From positions 1,743,501 through 1,807,500 of the forward strand of contig JBAMJR010000073.1 of assembly GCA_038501785.1 (NCBI GenBank): a DNA stretch of 64,000 nucleotides, written 5' to 3'. Shown piece by piece: positions 29,380 through 42,212 of the stretch; position 1 is the stretch's first letter, and each line of letters starts with the position of its first letter. The DNA comes from Myoxocephalus aenaeus. Its lineage: Eukaryota; Chordata; Actinopteri; Perciformes; Cottidae. The position numbers and the translations under genes are program-made. The notes beneath the pieces were generated by a model. It saw only the letters and a list, made by a program, of their open reading frames with translations, ran no database searches and had not been told where the DNA came from.

Positions 29380-29610
29380 GGCTGTATGACGCACTTCCGG
29401 TCGGCCGGCAACCTAACGGCGAACAAACGTCTGCCTGACCAAACTACGTGTTTACCGACCTCGTTACCGAGCAGCTGAACGAACAACCAGCCGACCAAAC
29501 AACCAGCTGACTTACCGGGAAGCTTTCCGGTTCGAGCGCGTGTCCTCTAGGTTCTTCCAGACAGAAACGGAGCGGTCAGCCCCGCCCCTCAGCCAGGAAG
29601 AAGGCCGCGG
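29380..29610 (-). promoter_or_regulatory. CpG-containing promoter candidate
   Basis: Contains ACTTCCGG (an ETS site, CCGGAAGT on the - strand, at about 29393), CpG-rich GGTCGGCCGGC, TTCCGGTTCGAGCGCG and a GC box (CCCCGCCCC at about 29581). CpG density is well above that of the surroundings. Direction is uncertain; a - strand donor (CTACAC|GTAAGA) about 40 bp downstream favours leftward transcription. Confidence 0.4.
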
Positions 29611-29657
29611 AGCAAGCCTCGCGTCTCATATTACAGTTCATAGTCATGCATTACAGA

Positions 29658-29755
29658 CGCATTTTAACGGTTTACTGGCGCATTTTAACGGTTTACTGGC
29701 GCATTTTAACGGTTTACTGGCGCATTTTAACGGCTTACCGGCGCATTTTAACAGG
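29658..29755. repeat. 21-bp minisatellite
   Basis: Four full units and one partial unit of CGCATTTTAACGGTTTACTGG start at 29658, 29679, 29700, 29721 and 29742. The last two carry substitutions. The unit length is a multiple of three, so the + strand frame repeats AHFNGLL. Coding is unlikely. Homopolymer T and A tracts follow. Confidence 0.9.
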
Positions 29756-29978
29756 TTATATATATTTTTTTTTTAATAATTTTTTTTTTTTTTAAATTAT
29801 GCTTTTTAACCAGTTGATAGCTTAAGTTTAACAACATTAGCTGCCAACAGTCCAACACGAGTTAATAATATCTTAATAAAAGATAAACTGCTGTGCTGCA
29901 GTTGCAACACAACTGTGTTCAGAGCAAGAAACAAATAAAATGAACAAACTAATACTCATACTAATAAAGTAAACCTAC

Positions 29979-30017
29979 CTTAGAGAAGAAGCTCCTGGTT
30001 AGTTGTCTCCACATCAT
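29979..30017 (-). CDS. First coding exon candidate with mitochondrial-type leader
   Basis: Seen: an ATG (30017-30015) starts the 13 codons MMWRQLTRSFFSK and runs in phase 0 into a strong donor (CTCTAAG|GTAGGT). A basic, aromatic, acid-free N terminus of this kind is typical of mitochondrial targeting peptides, an inference from composition only. An upstream ATG at about 30043 opens a short frame (MPQSTGPET) whose TGA overlaps the main start. The CCAAT and TCTCGCGAGA motifs lie 65-100 bp upstream in the right orientation. The exon is too short for frame statistics, so promoter context and donor are the support. Confidence 0.4.
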
Positions 30018-30059
30018 GTCTCTGGGCCGGTAGACTGAGGCATGAAATCTCACGAGAAC

Positions 30060-30120
30060 CGTTCAATGAGACTTTACCTGAAATCTCGCGAGATTTAAGC
30101 GAGGCCTCTCATTGGCTGAT
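30060..30120 (-). promoter_or_regulatory. CCAAT / TCTCGCGAGA promoter candidate
   Basis: The palindrome TCTCGCGAGA (30084-30093) is a known core element of TATA-less, often bidirectional vertebrate promoters. Next to it is a CCAAT box on the - strand (ATTGG at 30111-30115). Together they sit just upstream of the ATG at 30017 on the - strand. A + strand transcript from the same promoter was not identified. Confidence 0.55.
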
Positions 30121-30412
30121 ATGGAAAAGTGTGTGTAGTGTGTGTATCCGCTGCACTAGCAACCTTCCACCACTAGGATGAAAAATAGTATGAATTCCAC
30201 ACACACATTACACACACATTTCCATATTTTGTCACCTTATGGGATTTTTTTTTTTTTTGTTAAAAAAAGCAACAGGCATATCAGGAGAGGCTCCTGAGTT
30301 CATTTAAAGCAACATCTTTGTGGGGTCCACCGTTTTGGGCCCCACGAGGGAGAAGGGCCCCATAACGTTGGTGTGCTCCCTGTCTCTGGGCCCAACAAAG
30401 TAACATTAACGA

Positions 30413-30413
<1 letters not shown>

Positions 30414-30470
<57 letters not shown>
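30414..30470. repeat. (AC)n microsatellite, left arm of a CA/TG pair
   Basis: About 28 AC units, complementary to the GT array at 30696-30752 and separated from it by about 225 bp of purine-rich DNA. The preceding 30318-30390 is a GTGGGGTCC/GGGCCCC repeat piece. Confidence 0.97.
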
Positions 30471-30474
<4 letters not shown>

Positions 30475-30692
30475 TACCGGAAGTGATTTTACAGGGGGCT
30501 GAGCTGATAAAAAATGGAGTGAAATAGAAGGGAGGAAAAAAAGAGACAGTGGATTGAGAGAAGGAGGGAGAGAGAAGAAACAGAAAAGAGATTGAATAAG
30601 ACGGAGACAGATGTGAGGGAAGGAGAGGCAGGGGAGAGAGTGATGCAGTCGATGCTGGGTGATGGTTTGGGGCAATTGCATTGCACCGTTTG

Positions 30693-30695
<3 letters not shown>

Positions 30696-30752
<57 letters not shown>
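30696..30752. repeat. (GT)n microsatellite, right arm of a CA/TG pair
   Basis: About 28 GT units facing the AC array at 30414-30470. Confidence 0.97.
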
Positions 30753-30753
<1 letters not shown>

Positions 30754-30779
30754 TGAGAGACACAGAGAGAGTGGTTACA

Positions 30780-33700
30780 GTCATATGTGTGTGGCATCAT
30801 CTCCTGTGCCTGCGTCATTACCTTGATTGGACTGCAGAAGGGTGATGCAAGGAAACCCCTGCCCTTTATTTCCCCTCCCTCTCTTCCTCTCCCTTCTCCA
30901 CTTTATCTATTTGTCTTTATCTCGGTCTCACTCAGTCTGAGTCTCGCATACTCACCTATTTCACATCACAGTAAGAGATTCTTGTAATAGGTGTGTTGTT
31001 AGCCCAGAGTGTCTTTTTTTGTTGTGCTTTTCCCTCCCTCTTTTTCTGTCATTAATTTTCTATTCTTCTCTCTTTCTCTTTCATAAAATACAGGGTTAAA
31101 AAAGATGAGCACATTAATCCGCTGGGTGCAATCTGCTGTAAACGGCAGGAAGCAATGCCCTGTGTAACGCTCCTGTGGTCGGATTTAACAATGGTTCAAG
31201 GTGTGTGTGTCTGGGTTTTTGTCTGTCAATGAAAAAAGTCTATTGTCTGGAATCTGTCAAATATTGCCCAGTAAAAACTCCCCTCAAGACTGACCTTTGA
31301 CAGCCTTTCTAGCATTATTACCATATAACAGTCAAGCATACTTGTCATACAGGTCCATCAGATAAGTTGATCTTTACTCCTGTCTGTCAATGGATGTTTA
31401 CTAAAACTTTGGCAAGTTACTGAATGGAGTTTTTGTCATTTTGACTTATTTGAACAGTGAACTTATGGATGCAATATGAGGTAGATGTGATTATACAGTA
31501 CAGGTTTTACAGACGTGTTTTACAGAAAATGCAGAACTTCACGTAAAGCTGCATTTATTGATTTCTTGCATACTTGGGAGCAGTTCAACAAGCTGTAACA
31601 CAGCACTCATAAAAACACATCACCTCATAAAGTGTTCATGGCAAACATGTTTGCAAACAATATTCACCTTACGCAGTCCTTTTAGCTCAATTTTGGTCTC
31701 CACTAACTTCTGAGGAAAATATCTTGAGCTAAATGCCCCACTATGTTCACTAGCTTGATGACAATTTTTTTTCTGTCTGCTGTTTGGTGGCGGGAAAGTA
31801 GTTTATCAGAGGTGTTTCTCTGGAAACAGTTGCCTGCTGTGGCTAGAGTAAAAAAGAAAAAAAGGTTAATGACAGTGCGAAGGGGGAACCAGAACATTGA
31901 AGTTAGACAAGTTAAGTTAGTTAGACCAGAAGACAAGTTATTGCGATTTTCTTCTTCGTGTTTGTATAATTATTCATATATAATCAACTCTTCTCAATTA
32001 ACTTAGAAACTTTTCTCTCTCTTCTAACTCTTTTAACCTGGAAAAAAAGAGAGTGAAACAAATAATAAAAAGAGAAAACGTAGGGCAGAGATTGCGAAAG
32101 TGATTGAACCGTGTGACCTTCAAACATCCTGTCACCTCACCACAGCAGAGAGGAAACAAACACAACCTTTCTCCATGGAAATTGTCTGACGTTACTGCAG
32201 CGTTTCATTGCTCATCACTCCTTTTTGTGTAGCAATATTCTTCTAGTGGTGACCCATTAAAAAGTGATATTAAACTATTGTGTTGCCCCCACCGGCTTCA
32301 AAACATCTCCCACTCACTCTCACTTTCAGATTGATTTGCTGTTTGAGAAAACAATTCTGTCTGCGGCCATGACACAGTGCGCCTTTGGTTCAAAACAGGC
32401 AAAATAAACCTCCGCCATGGCATGTCATCGTGCCCACCGCACAATTGTTCATCACTATCTGTGGTTCCCACAGCACGTAATGAATTGTGTTGATACAACT
32501 GACTTTGTTAAAGCTATTGCACTGGCATTCAGAGTAGGCTTTGAAAAATAATGTTCTTCCCTTCTTTCTTTCTTTCTTTCTTTCTTTCTTTTTTTCTTTC
32601 TGACTGAGGCGATCGAGAGACACAGACATAGAAATAAAAGCTTAGGGTGCAAGCAGTCTGTTTAGTTTAGTGCTGCTGGGGTGTTGCCAGGCAAATGAGA
32701 GACTAGCAGATGGCTGGAATGTTGAAAATGCCAAAGATCAGAGGCCAGAAGAGACAGAATGAGATTAGAAGGGAAACAGAGAAAGCAACCGCCCAAAACT
32801 GAGCTGTAAACATCCCTGTGAGCTCTGAGGTGTGTTTGTGTGTGTGTTTGTTAGAAAAGGAGATTTTAAGAGATGTTGCGTGCGGAGAGGTTTTGTGTTG
32901 TTGATTTGATACGTTGATTGTCCCCACACGATCATTTTGTTGAAGAGGCATAACACTTTGAGTTGAGTTGGTAGTAAAACAAAGTAAAGTTTTATATTTG
33001 TGGGATTAAACTTTACAGTAAAATATAAGTCTGGTTGATATAGTAGAGAATTAATAAACATGTTTATTTTAATTGATTCCAAACAGTTTCTTGGACATAC
33101 AAAAGTATCTGAACAACAAATCCATTGAAATCGGCCGGAGGAGAGCTAGTTCATGTTAGCGGTTAGCTGTTGGCAGCTGGTTGGCAACACAGTCTCTATT
33201 TGGCTAAATAACAGAGCTAACAGCAAAGCAACATTTTGAACCACAAACTTAATCAGACACGCATGCCTACTGTATTATATTGTGTTTAATTCCCATGCAT
33301 GCTGCTTAGAGAGAGAGCAGCTCCTGTGCAGATAGAACACAGTCTCCCTAGCACAGTCCCACTTGTAACGGAGCTAACAGCAACGGAGGTTGCATTGAGT
33401 TACATTACGCTGCGTTCAAGCTCCAAACAGTGAAAATGACTATTGGGCAAAAGTAAATTACAATATTATGATGGTATGTTAAAATGTAATCTTGTAAAAA
33501 AAAAAGTGTTTGGCGAGACACTTGAATAACAGTTATTTGAAGTAGATATTTTACGAAAAAATAAAATACATTAACAGGATTAAAATGAGATAGAATCTCT
33601 TTTAACTCTCCATCGCGGGTCCAACACTGTTCCAGAGGTGCAATGCTAAATCTGTAGCTCTCCCTTGGTATTAATCTCAATTGATTTGAGGAAATAAAAT

Positions 33701-36700
33701 TGCCATCCCAGTCTCTCCTTCAAGGTCTTCAGTGTGTTGACTTTATAAAAATATTTTTAAATGGCACTGACTATTTTTATAAACTCTTCAAAAATGTGAA
33801 CCTTGGAGATACACGTTTTTCATCTGGCAGTAATGACACAAAGACTTCATCCAAAACAAGAGACCTGCACAGCCTACAAATCCACTCAAAGTGTATTTCA
33901 GTCAATTGCTATAATTACACTCACAGATGAACTGAAAAACTATAGAATTACACAAGGGCTGAATCTATAATCAAGAAATAGAAGGATTACTTTCAAACCA
34001 CTTTGTAAAAAGTTGCAAAGAGTCTAGGACAATTGTGTTCTGCTATTATATTCTTATTATATGGTTGTATGAACCCCAGATGTATGTCTGCATATGGGTG
34101 GACACGTGTAGTGTATCAGCATGTGCTTGTGCACGTGTGTTTTTGAGAAGAGACAACACTCGGCTTTCATTACAGAACTGATGGAGATGCTTTTACAGTG
34201 ATTTCACCTAGAATTACCTATCAGCAGAGCACAACAGTCATATCTTACATAACAGCCACATGAAAGAATGTCCGGCCGTCATTCACTGTGTTTGTATATC
34301 ATCATAATGCAGTATTTTCTAATCATCAGACCTTCATTATGGAGGTCTGGGATTGGATAACCAGTCCATATATTTGACCATGCAGCTTACACAATAGAAA
34401 CAAAAGGAATTTATTTCTCTAAAATCATCAAAATCAAATTATAATTTCAAGCAGAAATATAATAACTATGTCTCTTCACGAATACATCCTACGAGCTTCA
34501 GGATCACACTTCTCAGCCATCTTTTGATGATTCTCTCCGACGGCCCACAGGGAGGCCAGTCCTCCCCTGATGGAGTACAGGAAGAGATGAAAGATTGTAG
34601 AGAGCGAAACATAAACTAAGAGAGGGCATGTTTCTGTGTAGCTCATTGGTTAAAGCAATGTGCTATCGCTGTAAGTATTACTTCCCCTCTACATGAGTCA
34701 ATGTTTAGTTCACAGTCACTCCTGTTCACCCCTGAGATGTATGAGATACAATATGCATGGTTTTGCACGTGTGACCTTGAACTCAATTGGGAAAAAGTAA
34801 ATGTTCAAAATATGAGCAGAGTGGATGTAACCAAAAACAGAAAACAGATGGTGCATTATGAAAGCAGTATTTTTTGACCAACACAATTCTGGCACTATGG
34901 CAGCCTGATCTATCCCCAGAGCACTGTAAAAAGGCCTTTCATACAACTGATAAAGGCACGAAACCAAATTAGTACATGCTGCATTATATAATCACCGTTC
35001 AAAGAAAAGAAATACTCAATATTTCCCCGAAATCTACAAATGTTATCCAACAAAGGATTTGATTAATGTATTATAAAAATGTTGTAATCTCACAATAAGT
35101 GAATAACAAGCAATAACTATTATGTAGTTGGACCAAATCGGTGGCTTTTGTTAAGCACTCCAACAGATTATACTGTTCTCAACGCATCTACATATCAACA
35201 GGCTCTATCCCTATCACACTGCTGCAGTCATGGGATAATAGAAAAGAGAGTGTGTTGGAGCGCAGCCAGCTGAGCGATCAATCTGTGTGTGTGTTACAGA
35301 GAGAGTGAGATTTAATGGGGCAGGGCTTACCTTATAGAAAAGAACCACAATGTTTACTGTGGAGCAAAGGATAATATACAGAAAGATTTAGTGCCGTGTT
35401 ATATAAAAGAGATAAATCAACCAATCTAATATGAAACTGTAATAATAGCCAATTACAAATATGAAGAAATGGAAACTAATTACTAATCAGTTAAATTAAG
35501 TTCAGTTGAGGACTCAACAGACAGATATTAATCAGTAGAAGACACTGCGGTTAAAACCATTAAGCTGTGAAATTCTCTGACATTTCCAGACAGCAGAGCA
35601 CTGACTTCCTGTTTTCTGTTGTGCCCTTCTCTAGAGCAGCATCTCCTGCATCCTGTTGATACAGAGTAAACAGGTATTGCTTTAATGCAGTATTACTATT
35701 GTTTATTCGTTAGTGCTTGTTTCTTGGGCTACATGTAATAAATAAGGGTACAAATAATTAAATAGGGAAAGGAAATAAGTAAAATCTCCAGAACAGAAGT
35801 TAGCTAACCAAGCTAGTGATGTAACTGTAACCTAATATTAGAGTAAAACCTGTGGAAGCCCATATCAGCCACTGTGAGAAAAAAATGAAGATTCTGTACT
35901 TAACTATTTCATAATTTTGAATTACTATCTCATAACTATGAGATACTATCTCATAATTTCGATTCACTATCTCATAACTTATCTCATAACGTTAACAGAG
36001 GTTGCATTGATTGGCATTGTGACGCATTCAAGCTCTACTCAGTAGAAATGATTACTAAGAGAAGGTCAATTATAAAACCAGCAAAAAACACTGGCAGCCT
36101 CTCACTTCAGGCCTTCTATCAAAGCCACTCCCACAAAATGATCATCATGAACTTAAACAACGAACATGGCTATTCAGGGCTCGACATAAACTTTTGGCCG
36201 CTTTCCAGGGGCATGTAAGCTATGTGTTCGGGTAAGTGGAATGACACATAAATGTGATCTTTATTAGATTGGCAGTCATGCTTTTCTAGTCGCCGATCCA
36301 TGATAGTGCTACTTTGTGGCAAAATCCGTTGTAATCGGCAAGAGGAGGGCGAGTTAACGATAGCGGTTGGCTTTTAATATCATTCCAACTTTTTTTAATT
36401 AAAGCAAATGTTTAAATAAAAATTTAATAATTTATTTTCTTATCATTTGAATTGTCTATGAATATGCAAATAATCACTATAAATGCCAACAACAAAGTGT
36501 TGGGTTAACATTTAGAATGTTTTACAGTTTACACTGACTTCGGTTCGTTTAAAATTAGTTTTGGGGACGGTGTTGGAAAAAGTCAGTCCGCCGATGCTGT
36601 CATTTAAAGTTCTTAGAAAGACTAATTGGCAGGTCAAACCTTTGTAGCCAAATAATTGTAGTCGTTGCATCTCTAATCGTTTTTCTGCAGCTGATGGAAG

Positions 36701-38902
36701 ATATTCCAAGATTTATTTGTCCCATTAGTTGTTATGAGTGACTCACTGTATTGTCTTTTTATAGGCACAGCCAGTCTTTGCAGTCAACTGTTTCTCACTC
36801 CGTCTGTTCACCTACTGTACCCACATCTGTTTTTCACTCTATGTCCTCTTCTTTATTCCCCTCTCACATAAAAATGGATCTCCAGTCACTTATAAATCAA
36901 GTAGCACTCCATCCTCTCTGTGTGTGCACATGCATGTCATGTGCACACACGAGTCGACACAGCAGAAAAGACACTACAGACCGTATGTTTAAATGTAAGC
37001 CTAATGTACAAGCAAACTGTACGTAGTTCTATGAGCACCTGTGATAGAAATCCTCCTCAGAAATAAAATGCCTTCCTTTCTCCCCCTTTCACTATCTTTA
37101 ATGAAACCTGTGCAGCACTTAGTCTTTGGAAGTATTGAGACAGACTCTGTGAGTGTTTGTTGCCTCTGTGTGGATCCCTTGCCTGCTGTGCATCTTACCA
37201 GAATAGAACAATGCATAACTAAAAGTGGGACGCTGACGCAGGATATAAATAGATTAAAAACAAAGAGGATAAGGCACATTTGACTTACAAAAGTTCACAT
37301 TAAAAGGGTCGGAAACAGTAACGCTTCACTGATTGCATCACCACAAGGCACAGTAAGTCTGCAGATTTTGCTGCAGGCGTAAACACATCTGGATTTACCA
37401 AGCTGCCAATTTACCATAAATAGAACTGCTGTCATTCCTAACTTCAGGCCATTTCAATACAACAAAATTCAGTTTTCGACATAAAAATAAATTGATGCTT
37501 TGACAATATTTCAGACATATAGATGTGTGAGAAGAGTGAGGCAGAGGATCCATATATCTTGCAGACACTATATCGCTGAGCTCGCTCTGCTTTTGCTTTT
37601 TGTGAGTCCAAATAATACAACAGTTTATGAACTCCTCAAAGAGAAACAGGGCGAGAACATGAGGTTCACATGAGAGGAGCAAAAGACCCGACCCTGATAT
37701 AACTGTGACAATCTTCTTTTCTCACAATCACGAACATTATGAGCAGAAAATCTGCACTCTGTATTTTTACTGTATTTCCCTCTCCGTCAATTTTTTTAAT
37801 CATGACTGGTGTATTAGATGCTAAATTCCATACAATACCGGTAGAGTGAAGTTTGTTATCATGTAGAATATCATGTAAAACATCTAATATTGTTTTTATA
37901 TTGTATGATGACGAAGCTTTATATCTGCATTAATTAATTTGTCTCGTCATCTATTGAAAACAGGGAACTGTTGAATATTAATATCCTGAGAGTGATTACG
38001 CATGCGAGGCACACTGTGTATGTAGGCCAGTTGCACCAGTAACATTCATTAGACTCTCATTAAAGCACATGAAGAGAGCAGAAGGCATGGGGAGATCGTA
38101 ACTGGTGATGTAATGATATATGGACACAGTACATGTTTCAGTGCTGGTTGATCCCCAGCTGAATCAGGCCGATCAACAACATCTTACAGTCGATGGTCAC
38201 AGCTGTCCCTCTCAGGTTCTGGATCACTGGAGCGAATAAAACATTTTTGGAACAAGAGCTGCAGAGGAGCAGAGGATGTAAACCAGCCCTACGTGTCAGG
38301 TTTTATACAAAGGAGTATTGATGGTCACCAATGCAACACTGTATTGTCCTCACATCAGACCACCTGATAAACAGATCCATTTACAGTTCAATAGAGGCGG
38401 GAGGGAGACAGAGAGGAGATGGATTGCAAGGAGCACAGCTGCACTCACAAAAGACACTCGGGCAGACAGGGTATAGCTTGCACAATGCCTCCCCCTAATG
38501 GATAAAAACAATGTTCATTCATCATTTAAATGATGAATAGAAGAAGAAGAAAAAAGCCTGAAGGAGTTCCTTTGAAAACAAATCGAAAGCAAAGTGTTTC
38601 CTCTGTGTCTTCTGCTCTGCAGCGTTTGGAGCTTTACCAATAGTAAAGTCATGGCCGGAAAACGAAAACAGTATACAGAGGTCAGATTTGAACAAGTATC
38701 CCATTTGTCGTCACTAAATTAATATTTGCACGAGAACTGCTTGACCTGATTTCGACACAGTCAGTCACCATAAACTAGAGCTGATGATTGTTAAAGACGA
38801 CGGAATAGGTTTTCTTTTCGCTCTTAAATCCACACCACATGCACTATCGATGTGCTTGCGGTGTGGCAGCTTTGTACTATTCCAGTTAGAGGTGTGTCGC
38901 CT
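30780..38902. other. Gene-poor stretch with minor repeats
   Basis: I see no supported exon. Minor features are (TTTC)n at about 32561-32599 and repeated TATCTCATAA phrases at 35925-35985. Two short phrases are shared between 33.1-33.4 kb and 36.0-36.4 kb in swapped order: TAGCGGTTRGCT with GGAGGRSGAG context, and GTTGCATTGA...CAAGCTC. A diverged tRNA-like piece is near 34634. Confidence 0.4.
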
Positions 38903-39870
38903 CCAGGGGCGGTTTTGGGCACGGGAGCCCCGGGCAGCCGCACGGGCGCCCCGGGCAGCCGCCCGGAGCAGCACTTTTTCATGACACGTGGGGGGCGGCA
39001 CGACCACTTAAAAATATATATATATATATCATCTGGGCCGCGAAGCGTTTTTCCATTATCTATCATATCACTGTGTGGGGAATTGGCAAATTGGCGCCCC
39101 CTGCAGCTGCAGGCGCCCCTGCTTGCTAAGAAGGTGCCGTCTACTAGTGATGTATCGGTCGCAAACGAAACGGCTCTGAGAGCTCTTTGACGTGAACCAC
39201 GGGGCCGGCTCTCTTTTTTTTTTCTCCCTCTCGCTCGCTCGCTCGCTCTCTCAAGCCGCATTTGATTGGTCAATATGTGTGGTGTCGTCTCTGTGCCTGC
39301 GATGAGCAGAGGGTCATGTGACGTCACGAGACTGTGCATTGTAGCAACTTCAGTCCCCTCAGAGAGAATGTTCTCCAAAACAGGGCAGATCATTACGGAG
39401 AGAAGAAACATGACCAGCCCTCACAGCTGAGGCACTGAGGTCTTTCTCAATGTAAATCTTCACTGAAGGACAAAACTCTGGATGCTGATTTTTTTCTTTT
39501 TGTTTTACACATTTTAATTTATATTTTGTTGTGTGATTCTGTAAGCTTCTGTATGTTGTTTTACTTTAAATCTGTTAAGTATTAAAAAGCTAAAAGTTTA
39601 AAATAGTTAAAAGTTAGTTAAGTTCATTTGTAAATAGTTAAACGTTTGTTTTTGCACTTTCTAATTTTTTTTGTATCACTCTGTAGAGTGTATAAATAAA
39701 AGTGTATTATATAATAAACATTTGATATAGTGCATGTTTTTTTTTACATTAGTAATTCATATTGCGCATAATTTTATATTATTGTTGGTAATAAATTAAT
39801 TTAAGCACCAAAAAATTGCCGCTTGGAGGGGGTCTCGCCCGGGGCGTAATTACATGTAGAACCGCCACTG
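38903..39870. mobile_element. hAT-superfamily DNA transposon, non-autonomous
   Basis: Seen: the left end starts CAGGGGCGGTTTTGGG and the right end, read on the other strand, starts CAGTGGCGGTTCTACA. They match at 11 of the first 13 positions. Identical 8-bp copies of GTCGCCTC flank the element (38895-38902 and 39871-39878). An 8-bp target duplication and CAGNGGCGG ends are diagnostic of hAT. The 968-bp interior keeps only the last part of a transposase frame, so it cannot move itself. The intact duplication implies a fairly recent insertion. Confidence 0.88.
39341..39457 (+). pseudogene. hAT transposase C-terminal (dimerisation region) remnant
   Basis: Inside the hAT element the + strand reads VATSVPSERMFSKTGQIITE, then RRNMTSPHS, then a TGA at 39428-39430, then GTEVFLNVN in the same frame. 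The SVPSER-FS--G-I---RR and FLN-N blocks are the conserved end of hAT transposases. One in-frame stop and loss of all upstream domains make it dead. Confidence 0.85.
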
Positions 39871-39879
39871 GTCGCCTCA

Positions 39880-42157
39880 CACATTCAGCGCATAGTGTGC
39901 AGGTGCAGAACAAGTAAGCAGGACAGAGCTACGCTGTTGGAGATTTTGCTATTGTATTCAGACCACATCACAAAACAGACAATCTCTCTTCATCAAGCTT
40001 GAACAAAGCATTTACGTCATGCTGATGATTCTCCCCGCATGACAATACCTCCATTTAGTGACAACAACCCTGAATGTTGAACCCTGAACTCAAAATGTGG
40101 CACCTTGACATTCATGTTATATGAATCCATTTGACTTTCATGATGACTATCATGTTATACATTACACTTTATCATGTTAAGCGTCTGCTGTAGTGCAGAG
40201 TCCTCTGTGGCGTGAGTAATGCCGTTATTGTTGTTTTTCTGATAAACTTGACCAAATTGAAGTATTTCTTATTCTTATTTTCATTCAGAAATATTAGGTA
40301 TTCATGAAATAAAAGAGATCTCCATGTCATTAACAAAGTTGGATAAATACATAACAAACTAGCATTCGCTGCACACGTCTCTCATCGTGAGACCTACAGA
40401 CAAAAGAAAAGGGATCACTGAACTGACTTCGGCTTAAAGTTTATCTCAGGACTTGTTCGAGGTCACATAACAATAAAAGATGAATGAAATTTCTCGAGGT
40501 CCCATTTAAGTGAATAATCTAAATAATTAATTGTTTTACTGTAACATGGTTACTGTGGTTTTAGTATTAATGTACTACTTTCATGTATTTTTCATGAACA
40601 AATGAGAAGTAGCCTTAGTATTAGAGACAGAATGAGGCATGGGTTCTCAACCTTAAGACCCACTCCTTCCTCACCACACGCTTTGGAGCTTTTACTGGCA
40701 CAGATTTGTCTCCATCGTCACTTTTTCATTTAAAAACAATCCATTTAGTGTCCCTGCATACGAGGACGTTAGCTAACAATGGAAAAACCCATTGTGATCA
40801 CATTTAGATATAAAAAATAACTCTCTTTGTAAATTACTTAAGCATTTGATTTAATCCAACCATTTGGCAGTATCTCCATGGCCTACTAGTTGGCGCTCAG
40901 TGGTTGAGACTAGTTGGAATAAGGCATATGCTATAATGGTATCAATTATAACCCTCCCCACATGATCTTATGAAGAGAAACGACAGCTCAACAGATTTGA
41001 CACATGACTATTTGCACTATGATGAAACGACACAACCCTGCCAAACAAACCAACCTCGTGGCAACAGGATGTAATGAGTCACATAAATCCTGGAGGGGTG
41101 ACAGGTCCTTTTCAATCGACTTCTGCAAATGCAAGTGATTGCATGTGATTTTTTTAAATATATATATATATATAAATATATCACAATTTCCTACAAAAAC
41201 TCTAAATAGCTCTTTATGCCAAATGCCAAAGTACAACATAATAGTGTTTTATAAAGTACACAGACAATGTTCTCATGGTTTCAATAATTGTGCCACAACC
41301 AGCTTTAGTTTCTGTATAATTTATTTTATCACCTTTCTCTGACACTTCATTTTCATATTTTGTTTCTATCAATCTGACATTTTGATTGTGTCATAGGACG
41401 GGTCTGGGTTGTGTGTGTTGTGAAAACTATTTGCTTCTGTTTAACTCGTCTTCCCGGCCCTGCTTCACCCCGGGGTCCGGTACTTCACTCCTCACGTCTC
41501 AGGGAAGTTGGGTCACGGACGCTAAACATAGATCTGAGCGTGACAGATGAGGACTTCCCAGACAGCTGAAAAACTTCCTGCAGGTCAGCTGCTGTATGTT
41601 ATGGCAACCAGGATGTAAACTTCAGGCACCCGGCTCAAACGCCACATTTAGAGGTTCATCATTCTTACTGTTTTATTTATAATAATAGGTGGTACCACAT
41701 AAGGAAACCTGTATCTCATACAAAACTGAATTACATTTGAAAGACAAACTGAGAAATATACAGAATGTCTTGAAGAAAAAATAATGACTTCAGAAGTGGG
41801 AGACTGTTTAGTACCAAGATGGTAAAGCCACCGTTTGCAGAGTATAAGACTTTGGCGCCCTCGAGTGATAGTTTGAGAAATAAGACACTGTGGCAGACAG
41901 CAATGCACACCGTGTATTGCATTCTAACTCCAGAACACTGAGATGATTGGTTAGTGCGACCCCTACAGTCATGACTACACCATTTTTGACTGGGGTTAGA
42001 ATAAATAGAAATATGTCATATTCACAGACAATTTAACATATAGCATTTTTCAAAGAAAGTGTTTTTTTGCTCAGAAAATCAGTGTGATACAATCTGGATC
42101 ACAGAACAAATGTACTTAAGTATACGGCTACTCACGTTCAGAAACAACAGTGCATGA

Positions 42158-42158
<1 letters not shown>
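39880..42158. other. No gene recognised
   Basis: AT-rich DNA with a short (TA)n at 41157-41175. GGGTTCTCAACCTTAAGACC near 40638 resembles a worn hAT terminus. Open frames are short and unsupported. Confidence 0.35.

Positions 42159-42210
<52 letters not shown>
42159..42210. repeat. (AC)n microsatellite
   Basis: About 25 AC units. The following 42211-43460 holds no gene that I can see, apart from a small array of GCGTCATATC decamers at about 43058-43088. Confidence 0.97.

Positions 42211-42212
<2 letters not shown>

Noticed and set aside
34634..34700. tRNA-like A box segment
   Set aside because: No acceptor stem pairing and no B box; at best a decayed SINE head.
38824..39411. A 195-codon - strand frame
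   Set aside because: It lies almost entirely inside the hAT element on the strand opposite to the transposase remnant, and its content is explained by GC-rich element ends and TA repeats.
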